This document shows, piece by piece, positions 29,479 to 37,815 of a stretch of 64,000 bases of DNA. The position numbers and the translations under genes were made by a program. The stretch lies in contig NZ_BMHT01000007.1 in NCBI RefSeq assembly GCF_014641455.1, positions 62,001 to 126,000 on the forward strand, written 5' to 3'. The notes beneath the pieces were generated by a model, which had not been told where the DNA came from, made no database searches, and saw only the letters and a list, made by a program, of their open reading frames with translations. The number at the start of each line of letters is the position of its first letter. The first letter of the stretch is position 1. This stretch comes from Hymenobacter cavernae (lineage in GTDB: Bacteria > Bacteroidota > Bacteroidia > Cytophagales > Hymenobacteraceae).

Positions 29479-31239
29479 ATGATGTTACCCTCTACGCTTT
29501 CATACGAGCCGACCCTGGCTCGCGGGTTTTCCCGTATCCTAGGTTTCACAAGCTTGTTTCTGCTGATCGGTGCGGCACAGGCCCAAACGCCTACGGTTAC
29601 CAGCATTTCGCCTGCTCGCAATACCTACAGCGTGCCGCGCAATAAAACGGTAGAGGTGAATTTCAGCCAGTCACTCTATCTGGAAGATGCTAACAGCCAA
29701 ATATTAAAGATTTTTAGTGCGCAAACTGGCTATGTAAAAACAGGTGCCATCGGCACGAGCAACAACACGGTTAAGTTTGTGCCGGGTGCTGGATTCCGGC
29801 CGGGTGAAACCATATCGGCTACTATCACTACGGCCGCGCGGAGTAGTAGCGGACAAAAGCTGGCCAAGCCTCTGGTTTTTCAGTTCACCACGGCTACCAG
29901 CCCCAGCAAAGGTGTTTTTGGCGGCGATGCTGATCCTGGAATTGGGAACAATGCAACCAGCGCGACCCTAGGTGATGTGGATGGCGACGGCGACCTGGAT
30001 ATGCTGGTGGCTAACTACAACAATGAGGGCACGGTGAGTGTGCAGCTGAACAATGGAAAAGGCACGTTCAGCAGCAAAGGCCACGAGGTGAGAGTAGGAG
30101 CAGGGCCGTACCAGGTCGTGCTAGGCGACGTGGACGGCGACGGCGACCTGGACCTGCTCACGCCGAACGCCAACACCGCCGTGAGCACCGTAAGCGTGCG
30201 CCTGAACGACGGCAAAGGCAATTTCGGCGGAACGCAGGAAGTGCCCACGGGTGAAAATCCGCACGCTTTAGCACTGGGCGACATCGATGGCGACGGCGAC
30301 CTGGATCTGCTGGCGGCCAACTACGTGGACAGCAAGAGCAACTTCGTGACCAGCACCGTGAGCGTGCGCTTAAACGATGGAACAGGTAAGTTCAGCGCTG
30401 TAGGCCAAGAGGTTACGGTGGGCACGCGCCCCATCAGCATCGCCCTTGGTGATATCGACAACGACGGCGACCTGGATTTTGTGACGGCTAACTCCAACAC
30501 CGTGACTTCCAGCGTGCGCCTGAACGATGGGCTAGGTTCCTTTAGTGGCAGCCAGGAGGTGGTAGTCGGCACCAACCCGCACTCGGTGGTGCTGGGTGAT
30601 ATCGACGGCGACGGCGACCTGGATCTGGTGACAGGCGACCTTAACTCCAGTACTGCCAGCTTGCGCCTGAACAATGGGCAGGGTACTTTCAGCGGCGACA
30701 AAGTGGTGGACATCACCTCCGGCGCGCGTAGCGTAGCCCTGAACGATATCGACGGCGACGGTGACCTCGACCTGCTGGCTCCTAACTATACCGCCAACAC
30801 CGTGAGCGTGCGCCTGAACAACGGCGCGGGTGCTTTCTCGGGCAAACAGGAGGTGAGCATCGGTGCGGGCTCCTACAGCATCGCCCTCGGCGACCTCGAC
30901 AATGATGGCGACCTGGACTTGGTGACGGTGAATAACACGAGCAACACGGTCAGCGTGCGCTTCAATGAATCGGAGACTAAAAAGCTGGAGGAGGAAATCA
31001 GCGTTTTCCCGAATCCCGCGCACCTGAAAGCGCAACTCCAGTTTCCGCCGCGCTTTGCCGAGCAGTTGGTGCAGGTAAGAATTGTTGATATGGTCGGCCG
31101 CACCATGTCCGATCAGCAGGTAACGACGCAGCAGATAGCCACGCAGCCGCTGATGCTTCATAACCTGGCTACCGGCGTGTACCACCTCCGCCTCGACACG
31201 AGCGAAGGCAGCATCGTGAAGCGCTTAATAGTCGAATAA
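29479..31239 (+). CDS. Secreted FG-GAP/VCBS repeat protein with Ig-like domain and T9SS sorting domain
   Basis: The ATG at 29479 is preferred to a GTG two codons earlier; 586 residues. A signal peptide (LFLLIGAAQAQ, cleavage about residue 38) is followed by a bacterial Ig-like domain (about 40-140; VTSISPARNTYSVPRNKTVEVNF without its continuation). Then come seven FG-GAP repeats, each with a calcium-loop core such as DVDGDGDLDLL or DIDNDGDLDFV, at roughly 55-60 residue spacing. The C-terminal about 75 residues are a T9SS type A sorting domain (VFPNPAHLKAQLQF, ATGVYHLRL, KRLIVE). It should form a beta-propeller-like surface or extracellular protein, perhaps adhesive. A terminator follows. Confidence 0.93.
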   Translation: MMLPSTLSYEPTLARGFSRILGFTSLFLLIGAAQAQTPTVTSISPARNTYSVPRNKTVEVNFSQSLYLEDANSQILKIFSAQTGYVKTGAIGTSNNTVKFVPGAGFRPGETISATITTAARSSSGQKLAKPLVFQFTTATSPSKGVFGGDADPGIGNNATSATLGDVDGDGDLDMLVANYNNEGTVSVQLNNGKGTFSSKGHEVRVGAGPYQVVLGDVDGDGDLDLLTPNANTAVSTVSVRLNDGKGNFGGTQEVPTGENPHALALGDIDGDGDLDLLAANYVDSKSNFVTSTVSVRLNDGTGKFSAVGQEVTVGTRPISIALGDIDNDGDLDFVTANSNTVTSSVRLNDGLGSFSGSQEVVVGTNPHSVVLGDIDGDGDLDLVTGDLNSSTASLRLNNGQGTFSGDKVVDITSGARSVALNDIDGDGDLDLLAPNYTANTVSVRLNNGAGAFSGKQEVSIGAGSYSIALGDLDNDGDLDLVTVNNTSNTVSVRFNESETKKLEEEISVFPNPAHLKAQLQFPPRFAEQLVQVRIVDMVGRTMSDQQVTTQQIATQPLMLHNLATGVYHLRLDTSEGSIVKRLIVE

Positions 31240-31252
31240 AGCTACTTCCAAT

Positions 31253-31290
31253 AAACCAGAAAGCCGGTCAGAGGACCGGCTTTCTGGTTT
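31253..31290 (+). terminator. Intrinsic terminator after the FG-GAP gene
   Basis: Perfect 17-bp arms (31253-31269 and 31274-31290), starting AAACCAGAAAGCCGGTC and ending in TTT. It lies between convergent genes and can serve both. Confidence 0.85.
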
Positions 31291-31308
31291 AAGCCTAGGT
31301 GCTGACTG

Positions 31309-32028
31309 TTAGTAGTTTGCCTCACTAGCGGGCAGGTCGATAAGGATGAATTGCGCGTCTTTGGCTGCACGAATCTCAATTACGTGCTCATCGATTAGGC
31401 GGGCCTGATCGTTGATACCTAGCTCGGTGCCATTCACGAAAATGTTGCCTTCCTTCACGTAGATAAAGGTGTTGCGAATCGGGAAAGTCTGAAACAAAAG
31501 CTCCTTATCGGCGCTCAGATTGGCCCAGTACACGGCGCTGTTGGAGTTCATGTACACTACGTCTTCCAGCACTTTCTGCCCCGTCACCAGCGGTATTAGC
31601 TCGTTCTTAGTGCTCAGAAAATCAATGTCTTTCTGCTCGTAGCTAGGGCTGAGGCCCTTCTGGTTAGAGATAAACCAAAGCTGGTAGATGTGCAGGGGCG
31701 CATCAGTGCGATTGAATTCGGAGTGGGCAATGCCGGTGCCAGCCGTCATGCGCTGCACTTCGCCTTTCTTAATAACGGTTTTGTTGCCCATCGTATCCTC
31801 GTGGGTCACCTCGCCATCCAGCACCAGCGTCACGATTTCCATCTCGGAGTGCGGGTGTTGCGGAAAGCCCGACTGCGGGGCAATGCTGTCGTCGTTGAAC
31901 ACGCGCAACGGACCGAAGTGCATGTTATCCGGGTCGTAATAGTCAGCGAAGCTGAATAGGAAGTAGCTGCTGAGCCACTGCACGGGCGCTGCATGATGGC
32001 GGTCGGTAGCTGGGATGTACTTGAGCAT
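31309..32028 (-). CDS. Pirin-family cupin protein (YhhW-like)
   Basis: A 239-residue bicupin. The N-terminal cupin has the pirin signature: HFGPLRVFNDD, then HPHSEMEIVTLVLDGEVTHED, with metal-ligand histidines in HFG, HPH and the later GTGIAHSEFN. The C-terminal cupin is shorter and lacks ligands, as in most pirins. Some homologues show quercetin 2,3-dioxygenase activity in vitro; the physiological role is uncertain. It is monocistronic, converging on the FG-GAP gene. Confidence 0.93.
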   Translation of the reverse strand: MLKYIPATDRHHAAPVQWLSSYFLFSFADYYDPDNMHFGPLRVFNDDSIAPQSGFPQHPHSEMEIVTLVLDGEVTHEDTMGNKTVIKKGEVQRMTAGTGIAHSEFNRTDAPLHIYQLWFISNQKGLSPSYEQKDIDFLSTKNELIPLVTGQKVLEDVVYMNSNSAVYWANLSADKELLFQTFPIRNTFIYVKEGNIFVNGTELGINDQARLIDEHVIEIRAAKDAQFILIDLPASEANY

Positions 32029-32145
32029 AAGGGTCTTAGTTGAGGTTTAAGGGAGGAACCCTAGGTTTGCATACGCGACTGAACCAAGGGAAGTTAAGTA
32101 AAGCCCGCGACCTAGGCTGCTGTTTACGACTTTATGCGCAAAAGA

Positions 32146-32189
32146 AAAGCCGGGCCGGAAAACAGTTTCCTGCTTTCCGGCCCGGCTTT
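32146..32189 (-). terminator. Intrinsic terminator after the S24 regulator gene
   Basis: Perfect 16-bp arms AAAGCCGGGCCGGAAA (32146-32161) and TTTCCGGCCCGGCTTT (32174-32189), 22 bp beyond the leftward gene's stop. Confidence 0.85.
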
Positions 32190-32210
32190 GTAGCAATGGC
32201 GCTTATGTTC

Positions 32211-33014
32211 TTACGCTTTCTTCAGGGTCGTCATCTGCTTTTGCAGATCCAACACAATGCTAGCCAAGCGGTTCAGCGAAAGGTCGGCGATGGGGAAGGT
32301 GCTGCTGATGTAGGCCTTCGCTTCCCAGATTTCGACGACATCCTGCACGTCAATCTCGTAGGGCGAGTACACGGGGTTGTCGGAGTGCAGGCTGAGGGTG
32401 GCGGCGTTCTTGAGGCGGTTGTATACACGCTTGAACACGATGCCTTCCTTGGCGCTCACCACGATGCAGGGCGTGCCGTCCTTCAACGTCAGCCAGTCAT
32501 CCACGTAGCGCCCCACGATAACCGTACCCGAAGCAATCGGCAGCATCGAGTCGCCGGAGATTTCGAAGGCGCGGTACGTACCACCCGAACCTAGCATCGG
32601 CAGGCGGAACTTCGGCAGCTCCTCGATGAACTCGGGGTCGGCGTAGCCGTTGAGGTAGCCGGCGCTGGCCTTCAGCGGCACCAGCTCAATATTCTCGTTC
32701 TGTTCCTTATCGACGGTGAGGGCCAGCACGCGCAGGTTGCCAGCGGGGCGCGGCGGCTCCGGCGTAGTGTTCACGGGCTCCAGGTGGCGAATAGCGGTCT
32801 TGGCTTTGCCCTTCTTGCTGAAGTCCGTCGTAACCAGCGCATCCAGTGTAATACCGAACAAGCGGGCCATGTTGACGAGCGTCGTTAGCTTGGGCTCAGC
32901 GCGGCCTTCTTCGTAAGCGCCTACCAGTGAGCGTTTAATACCTAGCTTCTCAGCCATTTGGGCCTGCGTCAGGCTTAGCTCACGCCGCCAGTATTTAAGG
33001 TTAGTGTTGATCAT
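32211..33014 (-). CDS. XRE-type regulator with S24 (LexA/CI-like) autopeptidase domain
   Basis: A 267-residue protein. Residues 1-65 form a Cro/CI helix-turn-helix (LSLTQAQMAEKLGIKRSLVGAYEEGRA, recognition helix around KRSLVGAYE). A linker leads to an S24 peptidase fold at about 115-240: a likely cleavage site in KASAGYLNGY (Ala-Gly), the catalytic Ser in GDSMLP and the catalytic Lys in GIVFKRV. All elements for self-cleavage are present, so it may be inactivated in response to DNA damage or another stress. It lies downstream of recQ on the same strand, separated by 216 bp and a long hairpin. Its targets are unknown. Similar regulators occur widely in Bacteroidota chromosomes, so phage origin is not implied. 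Confidence 0.9.
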   Translation of the reverse strand: MINTNLKYWRRELSLTQAQMAEKLGIKRSLVGAYEEGRAEPKLTTLVNMARLFGITLDALVTTDFSKKGKAKTAIRHLEPVNTTPEPPRPAGNLRVLALTVDKEQNENIELVPLKASAGYLNGYADPEFIEELPKFRLPMLGSGGTYRAFEISGDSMLPIASGTVIVGRYVDDWLTLKDGTPCIVVSAKEGIVFKRVYNRLKNAATLSLHSDNPVYSPYEIDVQDVVEIWEAKAYISSTFPIADLSLNRLASIVLDLQKQMTTLKKA

Positions 33015-33165
33015 CGCGCAAAGAGCCGGGGAAAGGCTTCTAATTCAAGAACATATCGGCTCGTGAATTTAGTAACATCTTTGCGTTATTACTAATTCAA
33101 TTAGCTTAAAGTTTTGCTAAATTTTTTATTGAGTTGCTAATAACCTAGCTCAATAAGGTTCAACA

Positions 33166-33216
33166 GGAAACGAGTTTGTCATTCCGGGCAGCAGGAGGAA
33201 TGACAAACTCGTTTCC
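33166..33216. repeat. Perfect 20-bp inverted repeat with GTCATTCC core after recQ
   Basis: 33166-33185 and 33197-33216 are exact complements with an 11-base loop. The inner ends GTCATTCC/GGAATGAC are the same as in the element at 24576-24679. It lies 15 bp beyond the recQ stop and probably also ends that transcript. Confidence 0.85.
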
Positions 33217-33230
33217 CGAACAATATTATA

Positions 33231-35468
33231 TTACTCACCGCGCAGCTTCTTTTGATAATGCAGCGCCAGACGCAGCTTGAAATAGTCGTATTTCTCGCGC
33301 AGGTGGTCGAATAAGTCGCGCAGCAGGGGCGAGCCACCTAGCTGCCCGATAGCCGTCTGGATTTCGGCAAACTCATCCATGGTTAGAAACTCTTCCAATC
33401 GGATGGGGAAGCCCTTGGCGTAGAGCGTTTCGATGTGGGCACGAATGGTGCCGGGGCTGAGGTTGCGGCGCTCGGCAATGGCCTCTACGCTCAAGCCCAC
33501 GCGGTGCAGTTGCAAGGTCGTTTCGTGGGTGTCGCCTACGTCCTTCTTGCGCGGTGCTTTCGGGGCGGGTGCTTCTTCAATGTCTTCTGGCTCATCGGCT
33601 TCGGTATCCGCGGGGTTGGGCGCGCCGCCGTAGGCTAGGATTTCCTTGATGAACACGTCGCCGTAGTTTTCGAATTTCTTCATGCCCACGCCCGAAATGG
33701 CAAGCATGGCCACGCGCGAAACGGGACGCTCGGCGGCCATTTCCTGCAAGGTGGTATCGGTGAAGATGACGTACGGCGGCACGTTTTGCTCATCAGCAAT
33801 GCGCTTGCGGAGCTGACGCAACTTCTCGAACAAGGCAGCTGTGGCATCGACAGGTTTAGCAGCTTGCGCAGCCGCGGCGGCTTTCTTGCTGGCGCGGGTT
33901 GGCTTTTCAGCTTTCTCGGCAGGCTGGAATTTCTTCATAGCCAGGGTGCGCTGGCCTTGTAGCACTTCCCGACCTAGGTCGGTGATTTTCAACGCATAGC
34001 CTTCCTCGTAGGCAATGTAGAGCAGGCCATCGTTGAGCATCTGGTGGATGTAGCTGTACCAATCCAGGTAGGGCAAGTCGGCACCGGCACCGTAGGTTTT
34101 GATCTGGTCGTAGCCAGCGGTGAGCACGGCCTGGTTGCGCATGCCACGCAGCACGTCGATGAGCAGGCCGATGCTGGCCCGCTCGCGCGTGCGCACTACT
34201 GCCGATAAAGCTTTCTGCGCGAGCAGCGTGCCATCAAACGTAGTAGGCGGGTTGCGGCAAATGTCGCAGTTGCCGCAGTCCTGGGGCAGCGTCTCGCCGA
34301 AGTAGTTGAGCAAAATCTTACGGCGGCAGCTGGCAGCTTCCGCAAACTGCTGCATGCGCTCCAGCTTGGTGAGGTTGAGCTGCGTGAGGCTAGGGTTGTC
34401 CTTGGTGAGCATGTCGCGCAGGCTCATCACGTCGGCGAAGCTGTAGAATAGCAGCGCCGTAGCCGGGGCGCCGTCGCGGCCGGCGCGGCCAATTTCCTGG
34501 TAATAACCCTCGATGTTCTTGGGCAGGTTGTAGTGAATAACCCAGCGCACGTTGCTCTTGTCGATGCCCATGCCGAAGGCGATGGTCGCCACAATCACCT
34601 GCAAGTCGTCTTTCAGGAAGGCCTCCTGCACCGAGCCGCGCTGGTTGGGCGTCATGCCCGCGTGGTAGTGGCCGGCGCGAATGCCCTTGGCTTTCAGCTT
34701 CTCAGCCATTGTTTCGCACTGCTTGCGCGAGAGGCAATACACGATGCCGGCTTCGTTGGGGTGGCGCTCCACAAACTCCACGATGCTGCCCACGCGGTCC
34801 TGGCCGGGGCGCACGATGAGGTTCAGATTGGGCCGGTCGAAGCTGGAAAGGAACACCCTAGGTTCGTTCAGGCGCAGCTGCTGCTGAATGTCGCGCTGGG
34901 TGAGGCGGTCGGCGGTGGCGGTGAGGGCAATGATAGGCACCTGCGGAAACTGCTCCCGCAGCAGCTTCAGCTGCGTGTATTCGGGCCGGAAATCGTGCCC
35001 CCACGACGAGATGCAGTGCGCCTCATCAATGGCAAACATGCTGATGCGCAAGCGGCGCAGAAACTGCAAGAAGCCTTCCGAAAGCAGCTTTTCGGGACTC
35101 ACGTAGAGCAGCTTCAGGTAGCCGTTGAGGCAATCGGAGGCAATACTATTCTGCTCGCCCTGGCTGACGCTGCTGTTGATGTATTCGGCCGATACACCGT
35201 TGGCTTTCAGTGCTTCTACCTGATCTTTCATCAGGGCAATCAGCGGCGAAACGACTACGCACACGCCTTCTTGCACAATAGCAGGCACCTGAAAACACAC
35301 TGATTTGCCGCCGCCGGTAGGCATGAGCACTACCGTGTCGCGCCCACCTAGGATGGACTCGATGATATCGGCCTGCATGGGCCGGAAAGAGTCGTAACCG
35401 TAGTATTGTTTCAGGACGCGGCGAGCCGAGTCGAGGGTAGGGGCTAGGGGTTCGGGCGCAAATAACAT
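33231..35468 (-). CDS. recQ: ATP-dependent DNA helicase RecQ
   Basis: A 745-residue 3'-5' DNA helicase for recombination and repair. Walker A is MPTGGGKSVCFQVP, motif II is IDEAHCISSWGHDFRPEY, motif IV-VI region has FGMGIDKSNVRWVIHYNLP and EIGRAGRDG. The zinc-binding unit has CRRKILLNYFGE with CGNCDIC, followed by winged helix, HRDC-like region (ADEQNVPPYVIFTDTTLQEM) and an extra C-terminal helix-turn-helix (HRVGLSVEAIAERRNLSPGTIRAHI) as in longer RecQ forms. Length fits Bacteroidota RecQ. The S24 regulator gene is next downstream. Confidence 0.96.
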   Translation of the reverse strand: MLFAPEPLAPTLDSARRVLKQYYGYDSFRPMQADIIESILGGRDTVVLMPTGGGKSVCFQVPAIVQEGVCVVVSPLIALMKDQVEALKANGVSAEYINSSVSQGEQNSIASDCLNGYLKLLYVSPEKLLSEGFLQFLRRLRISMFAIDEAHCISSWGHDFRPEYTQLKLLREQFPQVPIIALTATADRLTQRDIQQQLRLNEPRVFLSSFDRPNLNLIVRPGQDRVGSIVEFVERHPNEAGIVYCLSRKQCETMAEKLKAKGIRAGHYHAGMTPNQRGSVQEAFLKDDLQVIVATIAFGMGIDKSNVRWVIHYNLPKNIEGYYQEIGRAGRDGAPATALLFYSFADVMSLRDMLTKDNPSLTQLNLTKLERMQQFAEAASCRRKILLNYFGETLPQDCGNCDICRNPPTTFDGTLLAQKALSAVVRTRERASIGLLIDVLRGMRNQAVLTAGYDQIKTYGAGADLPYLDWYSYIHQMLNDGLLYIAYEEGYALKITDLGREVLQGQRTLAMKKFQPAEKAEKPTRASKKAAAAAQAAKPVDATAALFEKLRQLRKRIADEQNVPPYVIFTDTTLQEMAAERPVSRVAMLAISGVGMKKFENYGDVFIKEILAYGGAPNPADTEADEPEDIEEAPAPKAPRKKDVGDTHETTLQLHRVGLSVEAIAERRNLSPGTIRAHIETLYAKGFPIRLEEFLTMDEFAEIQTAIGQLGGSPLLRDLFDHLREKYDYFKLRLALHYQKKLRGE

Positions 35469-35625
35469 TCGGTAAAAATACGGCGATTAGCGGGGACTTC
35501 CAGTGATGAATAAACTATAAGAGCGCACAAATCGTGCACATCTTTTTCCCAATACTGCACCACCTAGCCCTCGTTCAAGGGCGTATAACCAAGAAGTTGT
35601 TACTAATTCTTAAATCCACTTTCTC

Positions 35626-35973
35626 ATGAGTGAACCGAATGCGTTTACCCCTCAAAACCCTAATGCCCAAGCCATATTAGAGGCATTAAATCGGTGCATC
35701 AATGCCTGCGAAAATTGCATTTCGGGCTGTCTGAGCGAAGAACACGCCCAGATGATGGTTCGCTGCATTGCCTATTCCCGCGACTGCGCGGACTACTGTC
35801 GGCTCACGGCCGCATTTATTGCGCGCCGCTCGGAGCATGCGCCGCATGTCATCAGAGAGTGCATCGAAATCTGCCAGAAATGCTACCTAGAATGCTCGCA
35901 GCATCAGGATGACCACTGCAAGGAGTGCGCGGCAGCGTGCCAAGCGTGCGTAGAGGCCTGCCGGACGTATTAG
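35626..35973 (+). CDS. Four-helix-bundle copper-binding protein (DUF326/Csp-like)
   Basis: A 115-residue protein with 14 or so cysteines spaced as CxxxCxxC and CxxxC along amphipathic helices (NRCINACENCISGCL, RECIEICQKCYLEC, KECAAACQACVEAC). This is the pattern of cytosolic four-helix copper-storage or DUF326 proteins, whose Cys thiolates line the bundle core and bind Cu(I). No signal peptide is present, so it is cytoplasmic. No other copper gene is adjacent. Role is probably copper buffering. Confidence 0.85.
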   Translation: MSEPNAFTPQNPNAQAILEALNRCINACENCISGCLSEEHAQMMVRCIAYSRDCADYCRLTAAFIARRSEHAPHVIRECIEICQKCYLECSQHQDDHCKECAAACQACVEACRTY

Positions 35974-35985
35974 GCTGCCTCTCCT

Positions 35986-36220
35986 TTGGTAGCATTCGGA
36001 GCGCCGATGGTAACGGCACCAGTTGGGGCAGCGGCAACCAAGAGGGTAGGAACTGCCGTTCTTACCGAACCAGACACTGCGCCCGAAACCGACCCGGAGC
36101 TGTGGCGCTGGACGGAAGATCTGCTCGACCACATGCGCACGGCGCGCCCTTACCTGGCTCCCGAGCTGACCCTAGGCGAACTGGCGGCCCAACTGCGTAC
36201 CAATACCTCGCGGCTGTCGC
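35986..36220 (+). pseudogene. Fragment of an AraC-family regulator gene
   Basis: The reading frame encodes ELWRWTEDLLDHMRTARPYL, APELTLGELAAQLRTNTS and then RLSR, the start of an AraC-type helix-turn-helix as found in Bacteroidota regulators with N-terminal membrane sensors. It breaks off after the first helix-turn-helix helices and a stop follows six codons later. The sensory N-terminus is also missing, and the frame begins with no good start codon. It is an internal fragment, not an intact gene. Confidence 0.7.
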
Positions 36221-36363
36221 GGACGAAATTTTGCTCCTAGGCGCTGCCCCCGCAACTCGCGCCACAAGGCTTGCTCCGCTTCAGTGGTTTCTTTGCGGTT
36301 GGTGCGGGCATGTTCTTTCCAAGTATCCCAGCTTTTCGCGCCGGTTGTAAAGACGTATTCCTG
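36221..36363 (-). pseudogene. 5' fragment of a DUF559 (endonuclease-like) gene
   Basis: Translated on the minus strand, this stretch gives EYVFTTGAKSWDTWKEHART then NRKETTEAEQALWRELRGQR and LGAKFR, the characteristic beginning of DUF559 proteins (Vsr-like restriction-endonuclease fold). The frame then runs directly into antisense AraC sequence at about 36221, and there is no start codon upstream before an in-frame stop. Two unrelated gene fragments in opposite orientation thus meet here, a deletion or rearrangement scar. Confidence 0.65.
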
Positions 36364-36381
36364 TGCTCCGCCGAGTGTTAC

Positions 36382-37581
36382 TTAACTGGGATTCTCTTTA
36401 GATACAACTCCTTTGCGCGTGCCGTGGTACAGCTCATACTTCAGCAGGCGGCATTCAATCGGTCCGTTGTAGAGCGGGATGCGGCGCGAGGTCTTCAGGC
36501 CGATGCGCTTGGCTGCTTCCAGGTTGCCGGTGAAAACATACGCGTCGTAGCCTTGAAAACCGCTTTTCAATGTGTCGCCGATAGTTTTATAAAGCGCCGC
36601 CATTTCTGCTTCCTCCCCGATTCGTTCGCCATAAGGCGGGTTCATAATGACGATGCCGGGCTCCTCTTTGGCGGGCGCTTTGGCATCTTTCACGTCGCGG
36701 ACGGAGAGGCGGATGAAATCTTCTAGGTCGGCGGCGGCCACGTTCTGGCGGGCCAGGTTGATGAACTCGCCCGAAATGTCGGAGCCACCTAGGTAGGCTT
36801 GCGGCTCTTCCAACCTAGCCTGACGCGCATCGAGCCGCACCGAATCCCAGAGCGCTCGGTCGAAATCGGGCCAGTTTTCAAAGCCAAATTTGCCTTGGTG
36901 ATACAAACCCGGTGCAATGCGCTGTGCAATAAGCGCCGCCTCGGTGAGCAGCGTGCCGGAGCCGCACATTGGGTCAATGAGGGTTTTGCGACCGTCCCAA
37001 CCCGTAAGCAGGAGCAGACCGGCGGCCAGCACCTCGTTGAGCGGTGCCACGTTGGTGCCCTGACGGTAGCCGCGCCGGTGCAGCGAGTCGCCGGCCGCGT
37101 CGAGGCTCAGGGTCACTTCGTTTTCCAGCATGTGCAGGTGCAGCCGAACGTCGGGGTTCTTCACATCCACACTCGGGCGCTGGCCGGTGCGGTCACGGAA
37201 CTGATCCACAATGGCATCCTTGGTGAGCTGGGCCACAAACAGCGAGTGCTCGAAGCTCGACTTATTCACCACGGCCGTGATGGCAAAAGTCTGGTCGGGC
37301 CCGATAAAGTCCTGCCAATTAATACGGCTTACTTCGCGGTAAAGCGCCTTTTCGTCGCGGGCGTAGAAGCCGGCGAAGGGCTTCAGAATACGCATGGCCG
37401 TGCGACACCACAGCACTGCTTCATAGAGCAGCTGCTTATTGCCGCTGAACTCGACGGCCCGCTGCCCCACCCGGTCGATGGTGGCGCCCAGCTGCCGCAG
37501 CTCCTCCGCCAGCACCTCTTCGAGGCCAAATTGAGTGGTGGCAGTCATGTAAAACGAAGCGGAGCGGCGGTTGTCAGCCAT
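36382..37581 (-). CDS. THUMP-domain class I SAM-dependent rRNA methyltransferase (RlmL N-terminal half type)
   Basis: A 399-residue RNA methyltransferase. Residues 1-165 hold the ferredoxin-like and THUMP RNA-binding domains (TTQFGLEEVLAEELRQLGA at the start). Residues about 170-385 are a Rossmann methyltransferase with LIDPMCGSGTLLTEAALIA and the amino-methylating catalytic motif IVMNPPYGERIG. It resembles the RlmL/YpsC group that makes N2-methylguanosine in 23S rRNA (m2G2445 in E. coli). A GACCTTTG box lies upstream. The stop is followed by the DUF559 scar. Confidence 0.92.
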   Translation of the reverse strand: MADNRRSASFYMTATTQFGLEEVLAEELRQLGATIDRVGQRAVEFSGNKQLLYEAVLWCRTAMRILKPFAGFYARDEKALYREVSRINWQDFIGPDQTFAITAVVNKSSFEHSLFVAQLTKDAIVDQFRDRTGQRPSVDVKNPDVRLHLHMLENEVTLSLDAAGDSLHRRGYRQGTNVAPLNEVLAAGLLLLTGWDGRKTLIDPMCGSGTLLTEAALIAQRIAPGLYHQGKFGFENWPDFDRALWDSVRLDARQARLEEPQAYLGGSDISGEFINLARQNVAAADLEDFIRLSVRDVKDAKAPAKEEPGIVIMNPPYGERIGEEAEMAALYKTIGDTLKSGFQGYDAYVFTGNLEAAKRIGLKTSRRIPLYNGPIECRLLKYELYHGTRKGVVSKENPS

Positions 37582-37613
37582 GTGCGTAGGCGGTAAAATG
37601 AATAAGCAGGTCG

Positions 37614-37621
37614 CAAAGGTC
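37614..37621 (-). promoter_or_regulatory. -7-like promoter box GACCTTTG for the rRNA methyltransferase gene
   Basis: Minus-strand GACCTTTG differs from TAnnTTTG only at the first two positions taken together with A retained (GAnnTTTG). It lies about 33 bp before the ATG. The same variant occurs before the aldo/keto reductase gene. Confidence 0.4.
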
Positions 37622-37815
37622 GGGAAAGAAGCGCGTCGAACCGCACCCGACGACCTTCGGTCCCTCGGAGTCCCTCACGACTGCTGGCCTGCGATTTCAA
37701 CAAAACTCCTTATTTGCAGCAGCATAAGCTCGGAAACCTGGCTTTCGGGCGGAGGCAACAGGGCTTTTGCTTGCCTGATCATTCTGCCAATCTTTATTCT
37801 GTTCAGCAAGGATAT

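Noticed and set aside
29939..30950. Repetitive DNA that might be taken for a CRISPR or satellite
   Set aside because: The repeats are the coding copies of FG-GAP calcium loops in one frame.
32211..33014. Prophage repressor
   Set aside because: No phage structural, integrase or attachment sequence nearby; neighbours are housekeeping genes.
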